From Nocardia abscessus NBRC 100374 (GTDB taxonomy: Bacteria > Actinomycetota > Actinomycetes > Mycobacteriales > Mycobacteriaceae): a stretch of 45,175 nt of DNA. The notes beneath the pieces were generated by a model. The model was not told the DNA's origin, ran no database searches, and worked only from the letters and a program-made list of their open reading frames with translations. The position numbers were made by a program, and so were the translations under genes. The stretch lies in assembly GCF_000308455.1 (NCBI RefSeq), contig NZ_BAFP01000084.1, positions 1 to 45,175 of the forward strand, given 5' to 3'. Positions 17,150 to 24,529 of the stretch are shown in pieces. The stretch's first letter is position 1; each line of letters begins with the position of its first letter.

Positions 17150-17587
17150 GTGGACGACCTCGACCGGCGGATCCTGGAGCAACTGCTGAAGAACGCCCGC
17201 GCCTCGTTCCAGGAGATCGGCGGCGTGGTCGGGTTGTCCGCGCCCGCGGTGAAGCGCCGGGTCGACCGGCTGGTGGCGGCCAAACAGATCACCGGGTTCA
17301 CCGCACTGGTCAATCCGGTGGCGCTGGGCTGGAAGACGGAGGCGTACGTCGAGGTGTACTACCGCGACAACATCTCCCCCGCCGAACTCAAACGCAGTCT
17401 GGAACCGATTCCGCAGGTGGTCGGGGTGTGGACGATCGCGGGCGAGGCCGACGCGCTGGTGCACGTGATGGCCACCGACATGGCCGAGATCGAGGTGACC
17501 GTGGAACGGATCCGGGAGAACGCCCGGGTCGGGCGCACTCGCAGCGCCATTGTCATGTCGCGGATTCTCGAGCGTCCGCGAACCTGA
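17150..17587 (+). CDS. Lrp/AsnC-family regulator
   Basis: The 145-residue product has the standard AsnC layout. The N-terminal HTH (DDLDRRILEQLLKNARASFQEIGGVVGLSAPAVKRRVDRL, residues about 2-41) is followed by a RAM/ligand-binding domain (EAYVEVYYRD, IPQVVGVWTIAGEADALVHVMATDMAEIEVTVERI). GTG 17150 is the start because the family begins one or two residues before DLDRRIL, and AAGG lies just upstream; the longer frame from 17093 adds a foreign 19-residue stretch. It probably senses arginine, ornithine or a related amino acid and controls the divergent hydrolase. Confidence 0.88.
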   Translation: MDDLDRRILEQLLKNARASFQEIGGVVGLSAPAVKRRVDRLVAAKQITGFTALVNPVALGWKTEAYVEVYYRDNISPAELKRSLEPIPQVVGVWTIAGEADALVHVMATDMAEIEVTVERIRENARVGRTRSAIVMSRILERPRT

Positions 17588-17688
17588 TCGCGTGGCGTCC
17601 GCGCCCGGCATCCGGAGCGGCTCGGCCGGGATGCGAAGCGCCCGACCCGGACCGACCTGTCCGGACCCGCACCCATATGGTGGACCGC

Positions 17689-18324
17689 ATGTCCGACGTA
17701 CGTGCCAGCTACCTGACCGACGGGGCCGAGATCTACCGTCGATCGTTCGCTACGATCCGCGCCGAGGCCGATCTGAGCGGATTCCCGCCGGACGTGGCAC
17801 AGGTCGCGGTGCGGATGATCCACGGCTGCGGTCAGGTGGATCTCGCCGCGGACATCGCTTTCTCCCCCGGTGTCGTCGCCTCGGCGCGGGCGGCGCTGCG
17901 CGCGGGGGCTCCGATTCTCTGTGACGCCACCATGGTCGCGTCGGGAGTGACCAGGAAGCGGCTGCCCGCGGACAACGAGGTGCTGTGCACCCTCGCCGAT
18001 CCGCGCGTGCCGGAGTTGGCCGCGGCCAAGGGCACGACCCGCTCCGCCGCCGCGCTCGAACTGTGGCGGGACCGGCTCGACGGCGCCGTCGTGGCGATCG
18101 GCAACGCGCCGACGGCGCTGTTCCACCTTCTCGATCTTCTGGACGCGGGCGCGCCCCGGCCCGCTGCCGTGCTAGGCATCCCGGTCGGGTTCATCGGGGC
18201 GGCCGAATCGAAGGACGCGCTGATCGATTTCGGCGGCGTCGAATACCTCACGGTGCGCGGCAGGCGAGGCGGCAGCGCCATCACCGCGTCCGCGGTGAAC
18301 GCGATCGCGAGTGAGCAGGAATGA
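17689..18324 (+). CDS. cobH: Precorrin-8X methylmutase CobH
   Basis: The 211-residue product moves a methyl group from C-11 to C-12, turning precorrin-8X into hydrogenobyrinate. Family hallmarks are YLTDGAEIYRRSFATIRAEADL, VRMIHGCGQVDLA (with the His that protonates the substrate), APILCDATMVASGVT, AIGNAPTALFHLLDLL and GIPVGFIGAAESK. ATG 17689 is chosen; TATGGT at 17676-17681 ends seven bases before it and no ribosome binding site is seen, so the mRNA is probably leaderless. Its TGA overlaps the cobIJ ATG (ATGA, 18321-18324), implying translational coupling. Confidence 0.94.
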   Translation: MSDVRASYLTDGAEIYRRSFATIRAEADLSGFPPDVAQVAVRMIHGCGQVDLAADIAFSPGVVASARAALRAGAPILCDATMVASGVTRKRLPADNEVLCTLADPRVPELAAAKGTTRSAAALELWRDRLDGAVVAIGNAPTALFHLLDLLDAGAPRPAAVLGIPVGFIGAAESKDALIDFGGVEYLTVRGRRGGSAITASAVNAIASEQE

Positions 18325-19889
18325 GCACTCCGGGCAAGCTGTGGGGTGTCGGACTCGGTCCGGGCGATCCCGAACTGGTGACGGTCAAGGCGGCCAACGT
18401 GATCGCAGCGGCGGACGTCATCGCGTTCCACAGCGCGCGCCACGGCCGCAGCATCTCCCGCCGCATCGCCGCGCCGTACATGCGCCCCGGCCAACTGGAG
18501 GAACATCTCGTCTATCCCGTGACCACCGAGACCACCGACCATCCCGGTGGCTACCAGGGCGCGATCGACGAGTTCTACGAACAGGCCGCCGAGCGGCTGG
18601 CCGGGCACCTCGCGGCAGGGCGCTCGGTCGCGCTGCTCGCCGCGGGCGACCCGCTGTTCTACAGCTCGTACATGCACATGCACCGGCGGCTGGCCGACCG
18701 GTTCGAAGCCGAGATCATCCCCGGCATCACCTCCGTCAGCGCGGCGTCGGCCGCGCTGGGCACGCCGCTGGTCGAAGGCGAGCAGGTGCTCACCGTGCTG
18801 CCGGGCACCATGCCGGTCGACGAGCTCACCCAGCGGCTTCGCACGACCGACGCGGCCGCGATCATGAAGCTGGGACGCACCTACCCCGGTGTGCGCCAGG
18901 CACTGTCGGATTCCGGCCGGCTCGCGGGCGCGTACTACGTGGAGCGCGCGAGCACCACCGAACAGCGCGTTCTGCACGCCACCGCGGTGGACGACGCGGA
19001 GGTGCCCTACTTCGCCATCACCCTGGTGCCCGGCCCCGAGCCCACCACGCCGCTGCCTCGCCCCGAGGCGCCCGCGGTGGTGGAGCAACGAATCAGCGAC
19101 GCGGACGAGACCGGCCGCGTCGGTGAGGTCGTGGTGGTGGGCCTGGGCCCCGGCGCGCCGGAGTGGACCACCGACGAGGTGCGCGCGGCCTTGGCGGAGG
19201 CCACCGACCTGGTCGGCTACACCACCTACTTGAACCGGGTACCCGAACGTCCTGGCCAGCGTCGTCATGCCAGCGACAACCGGGTGGAATCCGAGCGCGC
19301 GGCGATGGCCTTGGATCTGGCCAAGCGGGGCGGGCGTGTCGCGGTCGTCTCCTCGGGAGATCCCGGCGTCTTCGCGATGGCGGCGGCGGTGCTCGAGGAA
19401 TCCGCGGACCCGCAGTGGCGCGCGGTGCCGGTGCGGGTGCTGCCCGGTCTCACCGCGGCCAACGCCGTGGCCAGCCGGGCGGGCGCGCCGCTCGGGCACG
19501 ACTACGCGATGATCTCGCTCTCCGATCGGCTCAAGCCGTGGGAGGTGGTGGCGCAACGCCTTTCCGCCGTCGCGGCCGCGGACATGGCGATCGCGATCTA
19601 CAACCCGGCCTCCTCACAGCGCACCTGGCAGGTCGGCGCGATGCGCGACCTGCTGCTGGAGCACCGCAAGCCCGACACGCCCGTCGTCGTCGGGCGCGAC
19701 GTCGGAGGTCCGGCCGAATCGGTCCGGGTGGTGCCGCTCGGCGACCTCGACCCCGAGCAGGTGGACATGCGTACGCTGCTGATCATCGGCGCGTCCACCA
19801 CCACGGCGCTGGAGACCGACGCGGGCACCCGGGTCTACACCTCCCGGCGCTACGGTCGCGCGCGCGACGCTGCGCCCGACGGCGCGTAA
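18321..19889 (+). CDS. cobIJ: Fused precorrin-2 C20- and precorrin-3B C17-methyltransferase CobIJ
   Basis: The 522-residue product fuses two tetrapyrrole methylases. The CobI half (about 1-245) begins LWGVGLGPGDPELVTVKA and has LLAAGDPLFYSSYMHM and IIPGITSVSAASA. The CobJ half (about 262-522) begins EVVVVGLGPGAPEWTTDEV and has VAVVSSGDPGVFAMAA, VLPGLTAANAVASRAGAPLGHDYAMISLSD and IYNPASSQRTWQ. The linker is Pro/Glu-rich. It provides the second SAM methylation at C20 and, after CobG, the ring-contracting methylation at C17. The same fusion occurs in M. tuberculosis. It is coupled to cobH by a 4-nt overlap. Confidence 0.95.
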   Translation: MSTPGKLWGVGLGPGDPELVTVKAANVIAAADVIAFHSARHGRSISRRIAAPYMRPGQLEEHLVYPVTTETTDHPGGYQGAIDEFYEQAAERLAGHLAAGRSVALLAAGDPLFYSSYMHMHRRLADRFEAEIIPGITSVSAASAALGTPLVEGEQVLTVLPGTMPVDELTQRLRTTDAAAIMKLGRTYPGVRQALSDSGRLAGAYYVERASTTEQRVLHATAVDDAEVPYFAITLVPGPEPTTPLPRPEAPAVVEQRISDADETGRVGEVVVVGLGPGAPEWTTDEVRAALAEATDLVGYTTYLNRVPERPGQRRHASDNRVESERAAMALDLAKRGGRVAVVSSGDPGVFAMAAAVLEESADPQWRAVPVRVLPGLTAANAVASRAGAPLGHDYAMISLSDRLKPWEVVAQRLSAVAAADMAIAIYNPASSQRTWQVGAMRDLLLEHRKPDTPVVVGRDVGGPAESVRVVPLGDLDPEQVDMRTLLIIGASTTTALETDAGTRVYTSRRYGRARDAAPDGA

Positions 19890-19921
19890 GATCGCCTGAC
19901 GCACCGAAGATCGGAGGGACC

Positions 19922-20317
19922 TTGGCCGCGACACTGTCGGAGCTGACGCTGCGCGCCCGAGCTCTGGAGGCCAGGGCCACCGCCGGCGAACAGGCGCTCG
20001 ACGAGCAGGGCGAGGTCCTCAACGAACTCGCGGCGCTGACCAGGAAAGCGCTCGACGGCATCGGCCGCATCGATCGGCGCGCGGAGACCATCGGGGAAGC
20101 CGTCGGCGAGCTGCACCGTGACGTCGGCGTTCTGCGTGAGAACGTAGGCGAACTCAACCGCAGGGTCACGGTGCTCGAACAGGGACAGGTCCGTTTGGAA
20201 CAGGGTCAGGCGGCGTTGGCGCGCGGCCAGGCGCAGCTCGAACAGGGCCAGGCACGGCTGGAGCAGGGCATGGCGCAGGTACTCGCCCGGCTCGACAAAC
20301 TGGCCGGCGACGCCTGA
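19922..20317 (+). CDS. Small coiled-coil protein with LEQGQ heptad repeats
   Basis: The 131-residue product starts at TTG 19922, preceded by GGAGGG; there is no in-frame ATG nearby. It is almost entirely helical and hydrophilic. The last third is five tandem heptads: LEQGQVR, LEQGQAA, LARGQAQ, LEQGQAR, LEQGMAQ. Leu sits at position a of each heptad and is preceded by a heptad-patterned stretch (IGEAVGELHRDVGVLRENVGELNRRV). No transmembrane segment or signal is present. It lies 32 bp after cobIJ and before the PadR gene. The function is unknown; a scaffold or oligomerisation role is only a guess. Confidence 0.7.
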   Translation: MAATLSELTLRARALEARATAGEQALDEQGEVLNELAALTRKALDGIGRIDRRAETIGEAVGELHRDVGVLRENVGELNRRVTVLEQGQVRLEQGQAALARGQAQLEQGQARLEQGMAQVLARLDKLAGDA

Positions 20318-20333
20318 CCCACCCCGTTCAGGT

Positions 20334-20354
20334 AACATTCCACTATGGAATGTT
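20334..20354. promoter_or_regulatory. Perfect 9-bp inverted repeat, likely PadR operator
   Basis: AACATTCCA (20334-20342) and TGGAATGTT (20346-20354) are exact complements around CTA. The palindrome is AT-rich against a GC-rich background and lies 20 bp before the PadR start codon. This is the usual place for autorepression, and its spacing resembles PadR sites containing ACAT/ATGT half-sites. Confidence 0.75.
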
Positions 20355-20374
20355 GAGAGCGAAGGGAGCAGTCG

Positions 20375-20905
20375 TTGACCAACACCGCGACCACACGCAA
20401 GCCGCTGAACTCGACGGCGGCGTCGTTGCTCGGATTTCTGCACGAAGGCCCCATGTCGGGCTGGGATCTGGTCACCGAGGCCCAGGAGCGCATCGGCGAC
20501 TTCTGGACGATCACGCAGAGCCAGGTCTACCGGGAACTCGCCACGATGGACGCGGCGGGACTGGTCGAGAAGGGCGAGACCGGAGCCAGGGAACGGACGC
20601 CGTATCACCTCACCGACGCGGGCCGGGAAGCGTTCCTGGAATGGGTCGCCCGCGATCCCGGCGGGGAGACCATCCGGGTGCCGTTGCTGCTCACGCTCTC
20701 CTTCGGTGCGCATCTCGATCGCGACCGGCTCGACGGCATCGTCGCGGCCAACCGGGAGATCCACCAGGCGCGGCTCACCCGGTATCTCGCCGAAGACCCC
20801 GAGGAGATGCCGGCATTCGCCCGCGCCACACTGGATTTCGGGATTCGCTATGAGCGAGCGGTGCTGGAGTGGTTCGACCATTTGCCGGAACTGCTCGGCC
20901 GCTGA
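20375..20905 (+). CDS. PadR-family transcriptional regulator
   Basis: The 176-residue product has an N-terminal PadR winged helix (LLGFLHEGPMSGWDLVTEAQERIGDFWTITQSQVYRELATMDAAGLVEKG, then RTPYHLTDAGREAFLEW for the wing, about residues 18-95). A C-terminal helical dimerisation domain (subfamily 2 length) follows. The start is TTG 20375 with AGGGAG six bases upstream. A strong palindrome at 20334-20354 suggests it represses its own gene. No obvious target operon is divergent; the following genes are on the other strand. Confidence 0.88.
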   Translation: MTNTATTRKPLNSTAASLLGFLHEGPMSGWDLVTEAQERIGDFWTITQSQVYRELATMDAAGLVEKGETGARERTPYHLTDAGREAFLEWVARDPGGETIRVPLLLTLSFGAHLDRDRLDGIVAANREIHQARLTRYLAEDPEEMPAFARATLDFGIRYERAVLEWFDHLPELLGR

Positions 20906-20954
20906 TTCGCCCGGACCACGCCGCGGCTCGCCGCTGGTGAGCCCGGGAAGAGCT

Positions 20955-21704
20955 TCACTCGTGCCGGATTCGCGTCTCGCGCAGCCAATCCAGGGCCTGC
21001 CCGGCGGATTCCACGATCTGCGCGCCCTCCGGCAGCGGCGGACGGTCTACGACGACGACCGGAATTCCCGCCGCGCGGGCGGCGGCGAGTTTGGCTTCGG
21101 TCTGATCGCCGCCGCTGTCCTTGGTGACGAGTACATCGATCCGATGCTCGGCGAGCAACCGCGATTCGTCTTCGAGGGCGAAAGGTCCACGGGCGAGGAT
21201 CAATTCGTGCCGCGGCGGCAGCGCGTCCTCCGGCGGGTCGATGGCGCGGATCAGGAACCACTGCCGGTCGAGTCCCGCGAACGCGTCGACGCCTTGTCTG
21301 CCGATGGTCAGGAAGACCCGCTCGCCGAGGGCGGCCGTTTCCCTCGCGGCGGCGGGGAGATCGGATACTCGTACCCACCGGTCCCCCGGATGTTCCACCC
21401 ATCTCGGCCGTCGCAGGTGCACCAGCGGCACACCCGAAGCGCGCGCGGCCGCCGCCGCGTTGGCGCTGATGCCCGCCGCGAACGGGTGGGTGGCGTCCAC
21501 CATCGTGGCCACGTCGTTGGCCTCGAGCCAGACCCGCAGTCCCTCGGCACCGCCGAAGCCGCCGATGCGGACCGCCCCCTCGGGCAGCAGGGGCGCACGC
21601 ACACGACCGGCGAGCGAGGACACGATCTCGAATCCTCGCTCGCCGGAAGCGATGTGGGCCAGCTCCCGCGCTTCGCGGGTGCCGCCCAGGATCAGAACTC
21701 TCAG
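20955..21704 (-). CDS. cobK: Precorrin-6A reductase CobK, with apparent CTG start
   Basis: The 249-residue product reduces precorrin-6A with NADPH. It has the family opening RVLILGGTREARELA, DATHPFAAGISANAA, LTIGRQGVDAF, RAIDPPE and LVTKDSGG. No ATG, GTG or TTG lies near the conserved N-terminus. CTG at 21704-21702 falls exactly where family members have their initiator (M-R-V-L-I-L-G-G), and it overlaps the TGA of the upstream gene (CTGA, 21704-21701). Longer in-frame starts give 64 Arg-rich residues unlike the family. Translation probably depends on re-initiation from the upstream gene. cobM, which sits beside cobK in M. tuberculosis, is not here. Confidence 0.9.
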   Translation of the reverse strand: MRVLILGGTREARELAHIASGERGFEIVSSLAGRVRAPLLPEGAVRIGGFGGAEGLRVWLEANDVATMVDATHPFAAGISANAAAAARASGVPLVHLRRPRWVEHPGDRWVRVSDLPAAARETAALGERVFLTIGRQGVDAFAGLDRQWFLIRAIDPPEDALPPRHELILARGPFALEDESRLLAEHRIDVLVTKDSGGDQTEAKLAAARAAGIPVVVVDRPPLPEGAQIVESAGQALDWLRETRIRHE

Positions 21705-22318
21705 GGCTGGCCGCTGAAGTAGGCGATGCCCGCGTTCAGCAGCGACGGCCCGCCCGCGACGGCGAGACCGATCAGCGCGCCGAGCACCGCGCCCGGCAGG
21801 ATGCCGACACCGAAGAAGACGATGCCGATCGCGGCGCCGATCAGACCGCCGACCAGCGCGCCCAGCGAGGCACGCTGCAACTCGGCGAAGAACCATTCCT
21901 GCGCGCCGATGAACTCGGCGGCGACCGGTGCGTTCGCGGTCGGCGCGACCTGCGGCGTCAGCGTCAGCTGCCTGCCCTCGTCGGCGACCGCCGCGGCGAT
22001 CCGGACCTCCTGGCCCTTGGCGGTCGCGGTGAGCGGAATGCTGGTGACGGTCTCGCCCGCGGAGTTCTTCAGGGTGACCGACCGGTTGTCGGTGTCGACG
22101 CTGAACGCGCCGCCGGTCACGCTGGTGACGACCGACTTACCCGCGTCGGCGAGCTGCAGCGCGTAGCCGACGCCCTGGTCCGTGCCCGTGACCGCGGGCG
22201 CGGCGGCGGACTGGTCCTGCGCCGCGGGCGGCGTGGGAGCGGCGTAGGAGGTACCGGCGGTGATCCCGGTGGCGGCAACCGCCAGCAACGCGGTAGCGGC
22301 GAACTTCTTGTATCTCAT
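21701..22318 (-). CDS. Secreted glycine-rich protein with C-terminal hydrophobic hairpin (copy 2; DUF8020-like)
   Basis: The 205-residue paralogue of the protein at 3899-4426 opens with signal peptide MRYKKFAATALLAVAATGIT followed by AGTSYA-APT. It continues with a Pro/Ala/Gln linker and a beta-rich middle (VGYALQLADAGKSVVTSVTGGAF, QLTLTPQVAPTANAPVAAEFIG). The paired hydrophobic, glycine-rich segment (ALVGGLIGAAIGIVFFGVGILPGAVLGALIG) aligns with copy 1's IGALIGIVFFVVGVFPGCVVGGLIG. ATG 22318 has GGGGAG six bases upstream. Its TGA overlaps the presumed CTG start of cobK, so cobK is the second gene of this operon. The function is unknown, and a direct link to corrinoids is unproven. Confidence 0.8.
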   Translation of the reverse strand: MRYKKFAATALLAVAATGITAGTSYAAPTPPAAQDQSAAAPAVTGTDQGVGYALQLADAGKSVVTSVTGGAFSVDTDNRSVTLKNSAGETVTSIPLTATAKGQEVRIAAAVADEGRQLTLTPQVAPTANAPVAAEFIGAQEWFFAELQRASLGALVGGLIGAAIGIVFFGVGILPGAVLGALIGLAVAGGPSLLNAGIAYFSGQP

Positions 22319-22342
22319 CTATCTCCCCAATAGGAATCGGAT

Positions 22343-22376
22343 TTCCGACCATGATCGGAACTCGGCCCCGACCCTA
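22343..22376 (-). promoter_or_regulatory. Promoter/operator region of the secreted-protein/cobK operon
   Basis: TTCCGA (22343-22348) and TCGGAA (22355-22360) form an inverted repeat. On the minus strand TAGGGT at 22376-22371 is a possible -10 just upstream of it, so the repeat would lie at the start of the transcript. The evidence is modest. Confidence 0.4.
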
Positions 22377-22396
22377 CCGCGTGACCGGTAACGTGT

Positions 22397-23662
22397 TCAC
22401 CCCTCAGCGGGGAACCCCGTGGCGGGTTTCACCACCGACCACTGCGCCACCGGAAGCTGGGGACGCCACGCGGTGAAGGAGCCCAAGGGTTCCCCGCGAT
22501 AGATCTGGAACTTACGCAAAACGCCGCCCTGGGCGCTCGACCAGCTGAGCAGCAGCGATTCGGATTCGGCGGTCACCGCGTTCGCGACGAGCCTGCCGCC
22601 CTGACGCAGCTGCGCCCAGCATGTCTCGAGCACGCCATCCTGGGTCAGGCCCCCGCCGACGAAAATCGCGTCGGGCGCGGCGATTCCGGCGTCGGCGGCG
22701 ACTTCGGCGCGCACCTCGCCGCGCACCAGGATGTGCGGCACGCCCAGAGCGGTGGCGTTGTCGGCGATCTGCTGCCGCCTGCGCTCGAGCCGCTCGAACG
22801 CGACGGCCCGATTGCCCGGATGCGCCCGGCACCATTCGATGGCGATACTGCCCGAGCCGCCGCCGACGTCCCACAGCAGCTCGCCCGGAGCCGGCGCCAG
22901 CGCCGCCAGCGTCAGCGCGCGGATCTCGTGTTTGGTGAGCTGGCCGTCACCGCCGAACAATTCGTCCGGCAAGCCGGGCAGGCGGGTGGCACGCGCGAAT
23001 CCCGGGTCGGCCGCGCAGGTGACCGCCACGATGTTCAGCGGGTCGCCCGGCGGGTGTTCCCACTGCTTCGCGATTCCGGCGCGGTGACGTTCGGCGCGAC
23101 CACCGAGTTGCTCGAGGACCGTCAGTTCGGACCCGCCGAAACCCTGCCGACCCAGTAAGGCTGCCAGCTCCCGGGGTGTGTGCTCGTCGGCGCTGAGCAC
23201 CAGCAGCCGCCTGCGGTCGGCCAGTTCCGGCAGCACCGTCACCAGCGGACGCCCCACCACGCTGACCACCGGTGTCTCGGGCAGCGCCCACCCCAGCCGG
23301 GCGCAGGCCAGCGAGGCCGACGACGGCTGCGGCAGCACTCGCAGCGCGGGTGCGCCGAGCAGCCGGGCCAAGGTGACCCCGATCCCGTAGAACATCGGAT
23401 CGCCGCTGGCCAGGACGCACAGCCGCGCGCCGGCGTGCTCTTCGAGCAGCCCGGGCAGGGCGGGCACCAACGGCGACGGCCACCGCACCCGCCGCGCCGC
23501 GACACCGGGCGGCACGAGATCGAGCTGGCGCGCGGAACCGAACAGAATCTCGGCATCGCCGACGGCGTCCCGCGCGGCGCGACCGAGACCGTCCCAGCCG
23601 TCGGCGCCGATGCCGACCACCGCGATCGGCGCGCCGGTCCACGGCACGGGTGCGGTGCTCAC
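22397..23662 (-). CDS. cobL: Precorrin-6Y C5,15-methyltransferase (decarboxylating) CobL
   Basis: The 421-residue fused CbiE/CbiT enzyme methylates C-5 and C-15 and decarboxylates the C-12 acetate side chain. The N-terminal half (about 1-215) is a tetrapyrrole methylase (IAVVGIGADGWDGL, LCVLASGDPMFYGIG, PQPSSASLACARLGWALPETPVVSVVGRP). The C-terminal half (about 235-421) is the Rossmann SAM-binding CbiT domain (ELLWDVGGGSGSIAIEWCRAHPGNRAVAFERL, DAIFVGGGLTQDGVLETCW). GTG 23662 overlaps the TGA of the SDR gene upstream (GTGA), so the two are coupled. The SDR-CobL pair matches Rv2073c-Rv2072c. Confidence 0.94.
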   Translation of the reverse strand: MSTAPVPWTGAPIAVVGIGADGWDGLGRAARDAVGDAEILFGSARQLDLVPPGVAARRVRWPSPLVPALPGLLEEHAGARLCVLASGDPMFYGIGVTLARLLGAPALRVLPQPSSASLACARLGWALPETPVVSVVGRPLVTVLPELADRRRLLVLSADEHTPRELAALLGRQGFGGSELTVLEQLGGRAERHRAGIAKQWEHPPGDPLNIVAVTCAADPGFARATRLPGLPDELFGGDGQLTKHEIRALTLAALAPAPGELLWDVGGGSGSIAIEWCRAHPGNRAVAFERLERRRQQIADNATALGVPHILVRGEVRAEVAADAGIAAPDAIFVGGGLTQDGVLETCWAQLRQGGRLVANAVTAESESLLLSWSSAQGGVLRKFQIYRGEPLGSFTAWRPQLPVAQWSVVKPATGFPAEG

Positions 23663-24414
23663 CGGGGCATCCGACGCCAGATCGCTTGCGGCAGCAGGCG
23701 CATCGCGAAGAACACCGGTCGCAGGATCCGCGGCACCCAGATTCGGCTCGCGCCCCGGCGCAGACCTTCGACCACAGCATCGGCTACCTGGTCCGGCGTG
23801 CTGGAGAAGGGAGCGGGCGACATTCCCTCGGTCATCCGCCCGATGACGAACCCGGGTCGCACCAGGAGCAACCGAACCCCGCTGCCGTGCAACGCGTCCG
23901 CCAGACCCGAGACGAACCCGTCGAGTCCCGCTTTGGCCGATCCGTAGACGTAGTTGGCGCGGCGGACCCGCACGCCCGCGACCGAGCTGAACACCACGAT
24001 CTGTCCCGCGCCGCGCGTGCGCAGCAGATTCGCCAAGGTGGTGAGCACACTGGCCTGGGCGACGAAGTCGGTGTGCAGGATCGCCGCCGCGTGGGCGGGA
24101 TCCCGCTCGGCGCGCTGCTGGTCGCCGAGCACGCCGAAGGCCAGCACCGCGATGCCGATCGGCCCGTGCTCCGCGTCGATCTTCTCCAGCAGCGCCGGAT
24201 GACTCGCGGTGTCGTCGGCGTCGAATTCGACGGTGTGCACGTCGCTCGCGCCCGCGGCGGTGAGTTGCGCTTGCTGCGCCTCCAGCTCGCCGCTGCGCCG
24301 GGCCGCGAGAATCACCGCTCGCCCGGGCGCCAGCCGCCGCGCTACTTCGAGCCCGATCTCGCTCCGCCCGCCCAGCAGCAGTACGGTCCCGTCGGCCAAT
24401 CCACGCGTTCCCAT
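23659..24414 (-). CDS. Short-chain dehydrogenase/reductase
   Basis: The 251-residue classical-type SDR has a nucleotide-binding motif LLLGGRSEIGLEVARRLA (a GGxSEIG variant), D in EFDADD, and an AFG segment in place of NAG. The catalytic Ser lies in VVFSSVAGVRVRR, and Tyr and Lys are in YVYGSAKAGLDGF. The GGRSEIG motif and length recall the DprE2-like branch of actinobacterial SDRs. ATG 24414 is preferred; the frame is open back to 24456 but the extra residues are atypical. The gene precedes and overlaps cobL, as its homologue does in M. tuberculosis, yet no corrinoid step needs it. The substrate is unknown. Confidence 0.87.
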   Translation of the reverse strand: MGTRGLADGTVLLLGGRSEIGLEVARRLAPGRAVILAARRSGELEAQQAQLTAAGASDVHTVEFDADDTASHPALLEKIDAEHGPIGIAVLAFGVLGDQQRAERDPAHAAAILHTDFVAQASVLTTLANLLRTRGAGQIVVFSSVAGVRVRRANYVYGSAKAGLDGFVSGLADALHGSGVRLLLVRPGFVIGRMTEGMSPAPFSSTPDQVADAVVEGLRRGASRIWVPRILRPVFFAMRLLPQAIWRRMPR

Positions 24415-24529
24415 GCGCCTCAGTCTGTCATTGCCACGGGTGTGGCCGCTCAGCACTCACCCGCGCGCGGGTCCTCGTCACGGTCGGGCTGCCGAAACGT
24501 GCAGCGGTGCCGGAGGCTACGGTCGGAAG

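Noticed and set aside
21705..21896. Longer cobK reading from an upstream ATG/GTG/TTG
   Set aside because: The extra 64 residues are Arg-rich shadow translation of the overlapping secreted-protein gene and do not match the family.
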